Origin: Rhizomucor pusillus | Taxonomy: Eukaryota > Mucoromycota > Mucoromycetes > Mucorales > Lichtheimiaceae | Length of the DNA stretch: 64,000 nucleotides | Direction: 5' to 3' | Assembly (NCBI GenBank): GCA_900175165.2 | Contig: FWWN02000341.1 | Location: forward strand, 42,260 to 106,259 | In this document: positions 48,246 through 61,836 of the stretch, one piece after another | Numbering within the stretch: position 1 is the first letter of the stretch | How the letters are laid out: each line of letters begins with the position of its first letter | Notes under the pieces: generated by a model | What the model saw: the letters and a program-made list of their open reading frames with translations, nothing else | Told to the model about the DNA's origin: nothing | Database searches by the model: none | Made by a program: the position numbers and the translations under genes

Positions 48246-49486
48246 ATGCCCACCGACACAGTGAGCGACGAACAGTTCCGTGCGCGATTAGAGAACCATT
48301 TTGCTCAATACAGACTCAATCTACGTCTTCCCATTGTCAAAAACGTTTGTTTCGACTGTTGGTACCGCGTTGATCTGCTACTAGTCAATGAGCTCGGACT
48401 CTTTCGTCGTGCCGATATCTCACCGGACAAGACTGTCGAGATCGCTTGTGAGTTACGCTCATTTGAGAAGCCATTAGTATGGCCCGTTGATATTCGTGGA
48501 CTGGCTACATGGAACAAGAACTTGCAGCACGCTGCTTCGCGAAAAAGACCCGGTTTCCAGGGAGCTGGCAAGGGCGGCTTCGAATACAAGATACCGAAAC
48601 CATCCAGTCCGTTTATCACGACCGAGTGGTATTTGTATATCCATGTAAAAGAAGATGGTTTCTTCAATAATACTCTGCCGCTGCTGGTCGGTCCTATACA
48701 CTTGGTGGACGAACAGCCGACCTCGGCCTCTATACCATCACATGCACCCATCGAAGTTTGGCCAGAGCACACGGAAATGGTTCATGAAACATTTCGAATG
48801 TTTGGAGACCAAAACCCGATCCTAATTCAAGAATCATGGGATGCAGGTATCCCAGGCAAGATTTGGGATTCTGCTCTTGCAATGCTTCAGTTTTTGGAGA
48901 ATATGCATAAACAGAACCCACAAATATTCAGCAATGTCCATGTTATCGACCTAAGCGCCGGGTAACCTTGCATTTGGCCTGTCCGGGATCCAGTATCCGC
49001 TAACGCAATACCCGTTGATATAGGACAGGATTGCTTGGGCTTTGTGTAGCCAGCCTAGCAAGGAGCAGTCAAGGGTGCAAAGTAACCATCACAGAACTTG
49101 GAGAAGCGCTGAGTCTGGTCCATCACAATGTCGATCTGAACAAATCCAAGTTCTTACCAAATGCGATAAAAGTACAAGAATTGTTGTGGGGAAACGAGGA
49201 ACACATTGCTGCTTGTGACAAGGCAGATATCATCCTTGCATCGGATTTGCTTTATGAAGCAGAATTCTTTCAAGATCTGTCAAAGACACTGAAAAGTCTA
49301 AGTACCAGCAGGACTGAGATCTTTATCGGATACAAACGAAGAGGACTGGAAGAATTGGAGGAAAATCGGTTCTGGTCATTGTGTCAAGATCAAGGCTTCC
49401 ACGTTGAACTTATCACTGAGGGAATTCCAAGCTTAGCTCAAGCAATCAATGTACGATTTTACAGATTGAAATTGGCAAACAACTGA
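48246..49486 (+). CDS. Methyltransf_16-family (METTL-type) protein methyltransferase
   Basis: Two exons, 48246-48961 and 49024-49486, GT-AG, phase 2, 392 aa. The catalytic half starts near residue 205: KIWDSALAMLQFLE, then the SAM-binding motif I VIDLSAGTGLLGL spanning the intron, a second acidic residue in VTITELGEAL, and the post-I motif ILASDLLYEAEFF. These define the seven-beta-strand family 16, whose characterised members methylate lysine or histidine in translation factors, chaperones or ribosomal proteins. The N-terminal 190 residues are unusual: IVKNVCFDCWYRVDLLLV and FITTEWYLYIHVKEDGFF do not look like the usual short extension. The substrate cannot be predicted. It is close behind and codirectional with the TMEM234-like gene (41 nt). 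Confidence 0.82.
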
Positions 49487-49550
49487 TCGAATCGCCAAAG
49501 CTTATCAAGTCCCCCCTTTTCATGCCACCACTCATTGCATTTTTTCATTG

Positions 49551-49558
49551 TATAAAAT
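49551..49558 (+). promoter_or_regulatory. Possible TATA box of the phospholipase-like gene
   Basis: TATAAAAT lies 49 nt before the ATG at 49600. It supports that start over the in-frame ATG at 49522, which would lie upstream of the expected transcription start. Confidence 0.35.
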
Positions 49559-49599
49559 ACCTGCTATTTCCATTTGATGCTCGACTTGGCCGTGACACC

Positions 49600-51254
49600 A
49601 TGTTTTACGTTAAAGGCAATGCATTTTTATCAGCTCTCACGTCAAGTGGAACGACGCTTATGCGTACGAGCGTGATGCGACGACGAGAGGATCCACAACG
49701 ACTTGGAAACGATAAGCAAAGCATTGTTGATAACATCAACCCAGCAACTGTTGCCAAAAAGTCGCTTGATTTCTTCCCCATATGCTTCCTTACTTCCATG
49801 GCCTTAATATTGATTCCGATCCTTTGCAGTCTTATGGCTACTTCAAAGATACTAGAGAGCGCTATCAGTACAAACTATGGTGACAACGCTGGTGACAAGA
49901 ATTCAAGCGGTGTCATTGGGAACTTCAACGTACCCCTGGCAATCGATTGCCCACGTTTGCCTGCTAGAAAAAGTCCAAGTAAGTCGGTACGAGACTTGAG
50001 ACCAGACGATATACGCGTAGTAGCAGGACTCGGCGACAGGTAGCGTTACTTTGTAAAACCGGAAAATAAATGTATGCTAAATTCAGCTACAGTATAATGG
50101 CAGGCTTTGCTGCAAAGGGCATCCAAAACAACCGGTTCCTCAGTTTGAATACACTCAAAGAGCACCGTGGCGTGTCATTTGCAATGGGTGGTGCATGTAT
50201 CATATCATTAATTTCACATTGCAAATGTGCGAACGCTATCCTAACCATGTGCGTATCATGCAGGATGTTGGGGCCACAACACTGCCCAATCTAATTCGCT
50301 TTTTCACACCGCACGTCTACGGACCATCCTTTGGAGATCAGTTTTTCACATTCTGCTATGGGCAAGATCTGTGTCCAGATTTCCAATACAGGCCGTCTAT
50401 TGACTATCTGAATGCTGCGCAGTCTGGAGCCCGAAGTGAAAACCTTGACCATGAATTAGACTATCTTTTGAAACAATTGGAGGATGCCTACCAGGAAAAC
50501 CTTATCCAACCAAGCGATTGGAAGCTATTGACAATATTTATCGGCTCTAACGATATTTGTCACTCGTGCACCACGCCGTCAGCGCTGCCGACATCGTTTG
50601 CTAGCAACATACAGAAAGCTCTTGAACGCATACGTCTCAATATTCGTAATGTGCTCGTGCAGATAGGTAAGCCATGGCAAACATGGCGTCAGCAGAGGAA
50701 CACGCCCGTCTAAATGATATTGCCTAGTGGGGCTCTTACATGTGGATCAGATCTTTGTACTTACTGAGACTTATCCGGAGTACTGCCGACCTTTTGATCA
50801 AAGCACGTTCGTCCTCCATAATTACGAGTGTGAATGTGCGCACACGGAAGCTAACCGGACAATAATGAGTCAATTTACGCCACAATACAACTCTGCTCTC
50901 CAAACAATCGTTCGAAACACCGTAGTCAACGATACGTTCGCCGTTGTTTTCCAGTCCATCAATGCAGACATTAATACTTTCCCGATACAGGCTATCAGGT
51001 AAATATTACTCAAGTGTTTCACTCTCCCAGCAGTGGTAACAACAACAATAACAAAACATCAGAGTCTGAAACTTGTTTTTGACAGCGACGTTGACTGTTT
51101 CCATCCATCCGAGATGACACACGCCTGGCTGGCAAAACAGCTTTGGAAAATGTTATTTTTGCCATCAAGCCAGAAACAAAATCAGATCGTTTCATTTGAT
51201 CCGAATCTCCCTGTTTACTGCCCGTCCTATTTGGATCGTTTCAAATTGGAGTAG
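49600..51254 (+). CDS. Phospholipase-B-like GDSL/SGNH lipase, membrane-anchored
   Basis: Five exons: 49600-50039, 50093-50192, 50264-50666, 50728-50998, 51086-51254; 460 aa from ATG 49600. A signal-anchor helix lies near residue 58-80 (FFPICFLTSMALILIPILCS). The SGNH lipase blocks are all present. Block I is LGDSIMAGFAAKG (catalytic Ser, exon junction 1). The Gly oxyanion is in FAMGGDVGATTLPN. The Asn is in FIGSNDICHSC, and the Asp/His are in SDVDCFHPSEMTHAW. This order matches PLB1-like lipases, which release fatty acids from phospholipids, here probably outside the cytosol. Cysteines in the DICHSC and YCRPFD regions suggest disulfides. The second intron seems to use a GC donor (GGT|GCATGT). 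The in-frame ATG at 49522 is an alternative start. Confidence 0.85.
50193..50263 (+). other. Possible GC-AG intron in the phospholipase-like gene
   Basis: The acceptor CATGCAG fixes DVGATTLPN in phase 0; only the GC at 50193 gives a matching donor and restores GGD. The overlapping GT at 50191 shifts the frame. Confidence 0.45.
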
Positions 51255-51990
51255 AATAAACACGATTCAGCCGAAAAAATGCGCGCTCTGAGGTCAACGA
51301 ACAGTAGTTTGTTTATTAAAGTTTCGTTGTAGTATGGAGCGTAGCAAGGCAGAAAAAGTTCGTATCATGTCCTTTACAAAAGGTACTACATATGGTGCTC
51401 TGCGTTATCTGTTTTGCGGGCAGTCTCTATTCATATTCGTCGATGCTTTAGATTACAGGAAGGGGGGCTCGTTGAAGTTCTCTTGTTACCTTGTCTTATG
51501 TGCAAACGACTTGCAAATGCAGCACTGACCGGCGCCCATATTAACGTACTTGTCAAAGATGTTTTCGAAAGCCATTTTGCTCAGGCACAGACACAAGGAT
51601 TTAAAGCAGGCATTTAAAATATCTTGCTTGTCCTTTATATCTTTGTTGCTCGACGGAACTAACCGCAACTGTAACTCCCTTGCGGAGCTACAGCGTCTTG
51701 CATGATTATTTACTGTTATCTGACAACCCAGAAACAAACGATGACACAATGGGTTTCATGCGTGAGCAGAAAGGCTTTAATCATTTTGAAGATCCCATAC
51801 TTGGAGGTCGCTGAGCAGCATGTCGGAGTCACCAATGAGTTCCTCGTTTCCTTGTGATTGAGAAACACAACACATATGCTCCATATATCAAGCATTTAGT
51901 TGGATGAGAAACAGGACAGACACAATATTATCAACATTATCAACATTGTTTCCTTTTTACTACTTTTACATAATATTCGATTATTTACAC
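51255..51990. other. Spacer between convergent genes, nothing identified
   Basis: Short ORFs only. It holds the 3' ends of the phospholipase-like gene and of RPC8; no mobile or RNA element is seen. Confidence 0.5.
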
Positions 51991-52933
51991 TTAGCTGCCC
52001 CACCAGGACAGCAAACCCAGACCATCTTCCTGTATAGTACACTAGAAATTCATATACGTTAGAATGTACGGCCGCGCAGAAAGTTAACGTCGTTGCTTCA
52101 ACACTCACTGTCAGAGAATAAGGTGGTATCTTTGCCGAATTGGCCTGTAAATCGTTGACTGCAGTCAAATTTGCGGCTGATTGCCTTCGACCGGCATTGG
52201 CTGCCATGCTGGCAGTAGGCGTCTTGTCAGTGAATACTTCGCGTAGCACACGGAAACGGATAGGTTCATCGATATCCATAAACAACTTTTCGCCTTCGTA
52301 ATTCCACACCCAAAGTTGCTCTGCAGGATCGCTACGTTACCATGAACTAATAAGTTATCTCTGATAGGTCAGTAGATGGTATTGGTTGGACAAGCCTTAC
52401 AATTCTGATCCGATCTGCAGTGCTCCCGCAGGAATATGTATGTCATCGAAGAATCCGAGCGTCACTGTAATGGTCCTTAGGTTATCTTCCCAGTGGTTAA
52501 CCAGACACGACCTTGCTCTCTTTCTTACCTTTTACGCCTGCTGGCGTGCAGCTTTTGACACGCCCTGTCAAGACCTCACCGACAAATGGTTTAAAGACAA
52601 CGAGCCGAAATTTCGCTTGAAAAGAATTTTTAATAACTTGAACCACAGTGCTCTACCTTTGCGGTCTTACCTTTCACGTAGCTGCATCCGTCGAGGTGTA
52701 AGATAATACCAGGAGTTGCATGTAAAATGTCGTGTACGCAAATGCAAAGACCAACATCGGGGATCACCTAGGATGAAGGCTTGGTGAGCTCGCGTAAAAG
52801 AAGTGGTTACCGTTACCTTTACCTTGTTGGCAAACTTGTAATTCAAAACATCTTGAATAGCCTCGTTATCTGTCTTGCTAAAGCTTTTTGGCTCAATCTT
52901 TACCGTGTCCTCGACTTCGGTAAGTATGAACAT
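51991..52933 (-). CDS. RPC25: RNA polymerase III subunit RPC8 (Rpc25)
   Basis: Six exons: 52823-52933, 52671-52767, 52529-52615, 52401-52464, 52109-52331, 51991-52029; 206 aa, all GT-AG. Residues 1-80 form the RPB7-like tip domain (MFILTEVEDTVKIEPKSF, then FANKVIPDVGLCICVHDI and GIILHLDGCSYVK). The S1/OB-type RPC8 domain follows (FRLVVFKPFVGEVLTGRV, VTLGFFDDIHIPAGAL, WVWNYEGEKLFMDIDEPIRF). The C-terminus EDGLGLLSWWGS is the hallmark of RPC8. Between them sits an Ala/Asn-rich insert (SMAANAGRRQSAANLTAVND). With Rpc17 it forms the Pol III stalk used for initiation at tRNA and 5S genes. The length agrees with the yeast and human proteins (about 205-212). Confidence 0.94.
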
Positions 52934-53096
52934 GCTACAAAGTGGCTTTTCGGGAAAGAGGAAAGAGCGATTTCGCCTTTCAAGCATAATGAAATATATA
53001 TATTGTTCATACACCTGGTTTTACGTTCAATAACTATCATTTATTCAACAGCTTTATAGCTGTTATACGTACATGGGCTTGCCAATTATCAACGAA

Positions 53097-53849
53097 TCAA
53101 TGTGTAAAAGCCTCCAAACGATTTTTAGTAACAAGAGGAACAGCATTCGGGAGAGCCCATTTTGGTTGAGGAGTCTCAAGTGCCTGGTAGCGCTGTAAGG
53201 GTGGAGGGATCCCGGTGAAAGGAACAGACTCGTAAACACAGTGCAGTGATGTACCCTAATTTTGCATCTGTAGTCAGCGACAGCTTACCACCGTGTATGC
53301 ATATAATAATCCGGTCTTACAGGGTAGTTCACCATAATCCGAAAATGGAACTGTCCCAAGACATCGTGTAAGTACATCGGAAATACGACAGAACCTTTGT
53401 TCTTATACGTATAAATCGCTACACATCCATTCCAATGTGTTGTCAGAAATTACTTCCACGAGTTAGCAATAAATTTCAACCTACAGATATTTTCACCAAA
53501 AGCGTAGATATTGCGCTGCTTATCATTTAATACACGAATGCGAGTGACAAGGTCGGGATGTATTGCTACTGTTGGGTCAACTTCCCAGGTCAGATGAGCC
53601 ATTTCTCCGTGCCTGTAGGTCTTTCCCGGTTTCACAGGATAGGTGATATTGAATCCTGTCCATGTAACAAAAGTTTCAGACCGGAATCCTTAGTTGCGGG
53701 CCAGCATCCAGAATATTACCAACGCAATAATCAGGGTTCACGCGAGGCGGGTTCGATCCATAAGGGTACAGAGCTTCGTCTGTCTCTTGACCGACAATAG
53801 GATGACCTACGATGGTCAGAAGTAATAGTAGCAACAGCTTGAAATCCAT
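53097..53849 (-). CDS. Small secreted protein, 185 aa, unknown
   Basis: Four exons: 53720-53849, 53485-53655, 53321-53418, 53097-53255; all GT-AG and in phase. The signal peptide MDFKLLLLLLLTIVGHPIVG is followed by ETDEALYPYG. The mature part (about 165 aa) is rich in aromatic and beta-prone residues: FNITYPVKPGKTYRHGEMAH, LTWEVDPTVAIHPDLV, VFPMYLHDVLGQFHFRIMV and SLHCVYESVPFTGIPP. The alternating hydrophobic pattern and the TYPVKPGKTYRHG...LTWEV layout suggest an immunoglobulin-like beta-sandwich, as in Ser/Thr-rich fungal wall proteins of the Kre9/KNH type, but I cannot confirm that. Only two cysteines remain after the signal peptide. It is codirectional with ATE1, 117 nt downstream of its stop. 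Confidence 0.7.
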
Positions 53850-53966
53850 GCGTAAAACAAGAGGCGACAGAAGAGAGTTTCGAAAAGAAAGTCTTGTCCA
53901 TTACTCCTTTATATCACATAATAGCAGTTACAACGTAGGGTAAACTTGTTTGTGACCAGTTTTTGG

Positions 53967-55537
<1,571 letters not shown>

Positions 55538-58500
55538 TGCGCATCGATGGGAAACCGGTAAATCGCCGGTAGTTGGAAGTTAATGACTGGGCTGAAGATA
55601 TAGAGTCCGAGAGACTACGTGTATTTGACTTTTATCAATTGCAGACCTGCATCAGGCAATGGTGACAAATGATTATCCTATAGTCGCAAAACAACACAGT
55701 AAATAGCTTCAAAATGTAAGTAAACGAGAGAAAAATAGGGACAATATGCGGGCGACGAACGCGAAGGAGAAAAAATGTCTAAAGGTCTTTGTCTGTGAAT
55801 GGAGACCAGTGATTATTTCGACTAGCTGCTACTTCTCAAAAGATCGACGACTTCCTGCCCATATTACTACTTAGAGTATGCACAGCGATATTTAGGGACG
55901 ATGATTAGATCGATCAAGATTGCCTTCGACGAGTGGTACAAATAATTTGCGAGGAAGTCAATCGGTAGAGATACAAATGACGGCTGAAATCAGGCTGCTA
56001 TTTTGTATCCGCAAAGATGGTGTCTCCTAGCCATTGTAGACATGGTATGAGAAACCGACAAGCAACCATTCTCAGATGCTTTTTGAATGTATGGTTATGA
56101 ACAATAGATAGTCATATGGTCCTACACGACTGAAAATTAAGTAGCATAACTAAATGAAAATCGGAGACCAGTCTCCCTTGGATGCCTGACTCTTGTCCGT
56201 AATAATGCAAATCGTTCAGATCGGTGGTATTCTGAGGATTACAAGAGGTATGTTGTCGCGTGGCGACTGCGCTACTGGAATTAATATTCTTTAACCACTA
56301 GATCAATACATGGTCTCAACTTCAGCGATGCATCACTCAACTTATTGAGCTCTGCATGTCGTCTTTTTTCGACTTGTGACATATGAAAGAGTAAGTCAAT
56401 GATGGAAAACGGACAATATGTCGTTCAGATCCGGTTTTATTGGACCTTAGAATAGGATTGGATGATTGACTATTAAGAATACACCATGTCTTATACACTA
56501 TCTTTGAAGGTATTCTCTGTTCGAACGCGCAAGTGACATTCTTGCCGTCTAAATTCCTTTGATCTCACTATTTTCAAGTTCTTGCCATTGTCAAGCACGC
56601 GATTACTGCGTTGAGAGTAGAATTCAGTCTGTCAGGCAGGACACGACTCATAAACGTAAAATCCTTGTCGCTTTCTTTTTGCTTTAGCGATTCTTGTAAC
56701 AATTTGGCACAACCGTGTTGGCTTTCTTTCTTCGTCAATCCTGCCTCTGCTTCTTCCGCTAACGGATAAATTTGCTCCTTTAGATGTATTTAGCAATCAA
56801 AGATATTGTCTGACGTGCATTGGCGATTTTTGCGCAATGTATTTTATACTCCAACAATCGCAACAGAATCTTCAGAAAGTCACCAACGACTCTTGGATGC
56901 AACGGTATAAACAATTCGTCGACCAGGCTTGCAGAATATACACCTTCAACTTTCTGACTGCATACATGTATCCGCAGAAATCTGAACGATAAATAAATGT
57001 TAGAGTCATTCTTATACTACAACCGGAAAACGGAAGACATACCGCGCCATTCCATTCCGATCGTGTATATATCTTTGCTTTGCGGCAACGGTAGACTTAA
57101 CATGTATGATAGATTACATTTATTGACGCGGATGTTCTTCGTCTGTTGCAGAAGAAGCTGCGTCGCGGATACAGTTTTCTTCTCCCACTCAATCGTCGAG
57201 AGAGCCATTTCTTCTGCACCTTTCGTCACTACTGCTAGGCCAACTTCCTGCTGTACATCCTTTCGCCTGATTCCACTCCGTATCTCTTCCCTTCATAATC
57301 TCCCGAGCACTTTTATTGTTGAAGGAGATCTTAGTACTTTGGAATCATAAAGCTAATGATCAAAACATTGAACGGACTGTCTCTCCTGGGAACTTGCGTG
57401 CGCTTCGTAAGGACGATCCCCTGCAACCCGTTCGGCACCTCACATTGTTACTTCGAGACCAGGAACCGTACAATACGAGACCCTGCATCTAATGTAGGAT
57501 GCTTCGCCTACTGCCGGTTTGGTCTAAGCGATAACGAGGATGAAACGCCGGTCGGGTCACTTCTTTTCATGGCGTATATTGATACGCCCCATGCTACTGT
57601 ATTCCAAGATCGGTAATCAAACGGAACCCTTTTAACATTTTAAGTACAAAAATTATTCAGCAAATGTAAGTAAACAAATCTGGTCCATGCATAATTATAT
57701 TTATTCCTGGCAGTGAAGTGAATCTACAGAAGGCAATGCGCACGTTTAGCACGAAAAGGAAGGGAATAAAGGCCTGAATCCTGTTTTAGCGGGAGATGCA
57801 AATGGACTGGAAGAAGAGTCTCATCCAATTTGTCAGCATCTTTTTTGGTCCTCTTCCAAGAGCGTTACCTATCAAAATGCTGGTAAATTGCTGATCAGAT
57901 TTATCACATAGTCTTGTCGCTTTCGGTCTCCAGTTCGCATCATTGCCTACGGGCTGGCCAACGCTCCGTAAACAGTCTGATATCAAAGTTGCCTTCGTCG
58001 GTGCCAATTGCTTTGTCGCACTGAGTTTCATTATGTTGTTAAGCGACAGAAGTCTCATTGGACACTAGATGATGCGAGAGACAATGAATACGGCGATGAG
58101 AATTATACGAACTGCATATCAGTGAGGTGCAACTTGTCAACTCTCGAGAGATATTGTTATTAATAAGGAAAATTTTGGTCGTTAATATTTTTGCAGTCGA
58201 CCCGATCAGATCCAGAAGCTGCAAAACTTACTTTAATGGAATGGAAGAAGCATGAAGAGCAGACGCAGAATAGCAGTCTATATAGAGACATTTATCGAGA
58301 ACTGTAAGTCAATGGATCAGGTGCAAGGTTCTTGATAACTTAACCACAAAAAGTTTGAATGCATACATTCATCCTACGATACAATGGTAGTCGACGAAGA
58401 TAAATATTTGGAAGTTGTATTGCTACCAATATTGCGATCATATCTTGAAAATAGCAGTTACATTCACAATGAAGGTTAAGTGAAATTAAGGGATAATGCT

Positions 58501-60067
58501 TTCAAAGATCTAAGAAGGGAAATGCGCTAGGATCAATGGTGCCATAAGAGCAACACGCACCAGTCGTCAGGTGTTTGATACGACTGCAGAAGGCTACAAA
58601 GGAGACTTCAGGTTTACATAAACTGTGGGAATGGAAGCGATTTGCTGCTATTGCTTGAGTACGGGCCACCAAGAGCCAGCTCAAATGACGATTTGCTCAA
58701 GCTGGCTAACCGCTTGACAGATTGCTTAGACCAGGCAATTTTGGGAAGTGGCAGGCGATCACAATATTGAGACAGAGAATTACGACGCGTACAGAATTTT
58801 CCTAGCCGCTATAGTAAAGTCAAACAGTTCATCCAATCGTTGGATATCGATATCAGCGCGCAAACTCGTCTGTGCACCAAGTATTCCGTGTGTAAAATCT
58901 TATGTGTGTCGTACTTGTGGATTTCAGATAAATGGCAAGGTCCAAGTAAAAAGGGACAGCAGAGTCCTATGAGATTGGATGTATATTTTTGTAATGATTC
59001 TTTTTTCTATCAAACTAGTCCTCTAACCTCTAGGAATCCTCTTCCAGGTGCATACTGGTTTGATGTTTCTACGGATACAGTACACACTTTGCAGCCAATG
59101 TGTTCAAGAGAGCGATCACGTTTTTCTCACCGGCAGCAAGTACAAACACAATTCAAACTGCTATGGAGAGATATGGCACCTTATGCACAGACATTTTACT
59201 GTGCACAGAATCCCTAACCGCAAAATAGTCCAAAACAATATGTCACACACATTCAGCTTACCATAATGACTGGGAAAAGTTTTATACACAAGCTGGTGTT
59301 AATTCCTCAAATGAAATATAGCTTCATATATAGCATATTCCAATCTCATGTCTCAGTCACGGAGAATAACCAGGCATTGAGGGTTGATTTTATAGTCCAT
59401 CAACAGATCCGCTGAAAACTCCATCTTCCATCGGTCGCAACGTCCACAATAGACACATGATGTTACTGTTATTCTTTCCATACACTCCTGATTAGCGATA
59501 TTAACTAATATAAAAAATTCATAGCATTTCCGTTACTGAGGGAGAGCTAAATGTGTTCCCAAGTCGACCCATAAATAGATAATGCCCATTAATGATGATT
59601 CATTCATCTGCAAAGTAATGTGAAGATACAAGATAGTAGCTTCTCTTTCTTCTATTAGTACACCTTTATTTCTATTCCAATTCAACATCTTCGTAATTCG
59701 TCCCAACAAATGTTCTCTGAGCATGCATTTGCTACTCACGGAATTCCATATGCCTTAACTTTATCGCAAGCAACAGGAGGAAGAGCTGTACGCGAAAATC
59801 ACCAAACACAGACTCTATCCACGTTTGGAAATTGTTTCTCCTCTGTCATTGGCCCGAGGAGATCTCAAATTCGAAAAATCGCTGTGGAAGCGCCTTTTTT
59901 TGGAGGCTGTAGCAATCTGAGGAGTTGGTGGAACGCCGGTTTTTTGATGGAAAACTATGGTTAATTAATTTATGCACCTTGCTCACGCGTTGGATGGAAA
60001 AGTGTATAAGAGGACATGGGCTACAAAATTAATGCTCACTTTTGGAGTTTGGGTATTCAGCATCTGC
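55538..60067. other. 4.5 kb gene-poor, probably decayed island
   Basis: No intact gene. Weakly protein-like fragments: plus strand 57380-57480 (LRALRKDDPLQPVRHLTLLL) and 58840-59215 (TRLCTKYSVCKILCVSYLWI, then PGAYWFDVSTDTVHTLQ). All are cut by stops and none could be named. The AT-rich spacers and broken frames fit an accumulation of old insertions. Confidence 0.4.
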
Positions 60068-60234
60068 ATTCCCGAAACTCGCAGCGTTTATACGCGAAGC
60101 GCATGCGCGACGCCAGGAGCGCCCGAGACAAGGTTTAAGGGTCAAACATTGAATACATCTTTTGTGTCAAGTCTTGATATTCCCGAGCCTCGCTGTGTTT
60201 TTGCGCGAAGCGCATCGCGACGAATGAGCGCTCC
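60068..60234 (+). repeat. Two direct, imperfect GC-rich repeat copies
   Basis: Copy 1 at 60068-60123 and copy 2 at 60177-60234 share the layout ATTCCCGA..CTCGC..CGT..., the core GCGAAGCGCAT and GCGACG, then GAGCGC. The spacing between copy starts is about 109 nt. The sequence is far richer in CpG than its surroundings. Confidence 0.6.
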
Positions 60235-60950
60235 AACACTTTCAGGAGATAACGAGGAGAACTCTGCAGTTATGGACTAAGGTGAAAATGCCGGGCGTAT
60301 GTGCGCGGTGACGCAGAAGGCCCAGCAGCAAATCAAGAGTGTATTCCATGGAGCGCTGGTTCGAATAAATCGGGAATTCGACGCTGCTGTGCTTGCAGAA
60401 GCCTGCTGATGCCCTACTCATCAGCTTGGTATCGACTTCCTCGATGATCACCTCATAACCTACCCCATCCTGTACAACCCGCCCCTTCCACTTAGACTTT
60501 TCCCCACTGGGGTTTTTTTTTCGGTCCATAAGCCAATCCCTTCTATCTCTTTTCCTTCGTTTCCCAAGGCGGCCAAATGCCTATAGGCGAGGGCCTAATG
60601 CCTTAATAAAGAAAAACTTTGAACTGTGCTTGCAGAAGCGAAGCAGATGCAAAACCGCCGGAGAATGGAGGTTTATGAAGGCCAAGCGAGTAGCACAACG
60701 CCTCGAATTCACTGGAAATATTCCCCAAACGTCGAATTCATCCTGAAATTTATTGAACCTAGCACGCGAAAAGATACAACGCTTTGTGCAACTTCCTTCT
60801 TTCCTGCTCGATTTCCTTTTGGATCGATAAAATCCAGAAATGTCGAGCTTTCGCATAGGTTTCCATGATTTTTTTCCCTGCATGCATATAAAAGCTTCGA
60901 AAGACCAATCAACGGGAGTTTCTTCTTTTGATATTCGCTTCAGCATTTCG
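60235..60950 (-). other. Two repeat-derived minus-strand ORFs
   Basis: ORFs at 60242-60529 (MDRKKNPSGEKSKWKGRVVQ) and 60581-60946 (MLKRISKEETPVDWSFEAFI) have no gaps and Lys/Arg-rich composition. Both contain FCKHSS, because the DNA GTGCTTGCAGAAGC recurs at about 60389 and 60627. They look like relics of one repeated element rather than a host gene; no family is recognised. Confidence 0.35.
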
Positions 60951-61250
60951 TCTACAACTTAATGTTATATTTCCAAAATACTGGGCCAATGACGCTACGA
61001 CCATTGTGGTGAAACCAATCCTGTTCGACGTTCCAGAAGACTATGCATCTACAGCAGTGACGATGCGTACGTATTGCATGTTATACTGCGGTATATTATC
61101 ATCGAGTGCTGCCAATTGATATATACTATCACCAGAATGCATATATTCTGTCGTCTTCGCCGGATTCACTAGATATGAATGCATGGTTTTACTTAAGAAG
61201 CGAGTAGAAATACGGAAGATCCCTTTTATCAATTTCCTGCTTTTGTGTCT

Positions 61251-61730
61251 GTTGACAACGATAATCTCTCTGGAGCCATTACTCCTGGCAAATATCTTTG
61301 GGTGGATGAAAGCATGTGTCAATGGCTAGGTAAAGACATGCCTTTCCTCAAGGAAGTGCCTCGAAACCGCATCCTTCGGCCAGGAGTATAAAACTGTTGT
61401 AAACGGTACTACATGCTGCATCATTCGAGTCGACGTCTCTGGCGACGCTCTTCCACAAGAGTTTGATGATCAATACTGCATGAAACAATTTCCACCGTTT
61501 GCAGACTCACCAAGCCGTGGTTCTATTCCGGAAGAATCATTACTACGGATTCCTGGTTTGGCTTGCCAACTATGGTTCGTGAGATCAAGAAGCATGGCCT
61601 GAATTCAATCATGCAAGTCAAAAAGAGATGGTATTGGTCGAGGGGAATGCCTGAAACCGACATTCTACAAGAGCTTGGTTCTTCACTTCGTGACTTTGTA
61701 TGCATGAAGCCAACTACAGATGATTCATGA
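61251..61730 (+). pseudogene. piggyBac-like transposase (DDE_Tnp_1_7) remnant
   Basis: Three frames carry successive parts of the domain. 61251-61330 reads LSGAITPGKYLWVDESMCQW, the first catalytic Asp region. About 61365-61505 reads SFGQEYKTVVNGTTCCIIRV. 61506-61730 reads PWFYSGRIITTDSWFGLPTM with a second Asp, followed by VREIKKHGLNSIMQVKKRWY and a stop. Frameshifts near 61330-61370 and near 61505 break it. About 480 nt of an expected 1.5 kb or longer ORF remain, so the element is a 5'- and 3'-truncated, inactive copy. No TTAA-flanked inverted termini were identified. Confidence 0.75.
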
Positions 61731-61836
61731 TATACACAAGCTTCTGTATGTAAATGTATCTCAAATTCAAAAACACCATGCTCATCAGTATTCATGTCTA
61801 CATTATAGAGCGATGCATCATATTATGCTCTTATAG

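Noticed and set aside
53740..53765. GGGTTCGATCC resembling a tRNA T-loop
   Set aside because: It lies in the signal-peptide exon of the small secreted protein (minus-strand coding for YGSNPPR), and no acceptor stem or anticodon arm surrounds it.
60350..60372. GGTTCGAATAA resembling a tRNA T-arm
   Set aside because: No pairing arms at tRNA spacing on either side.
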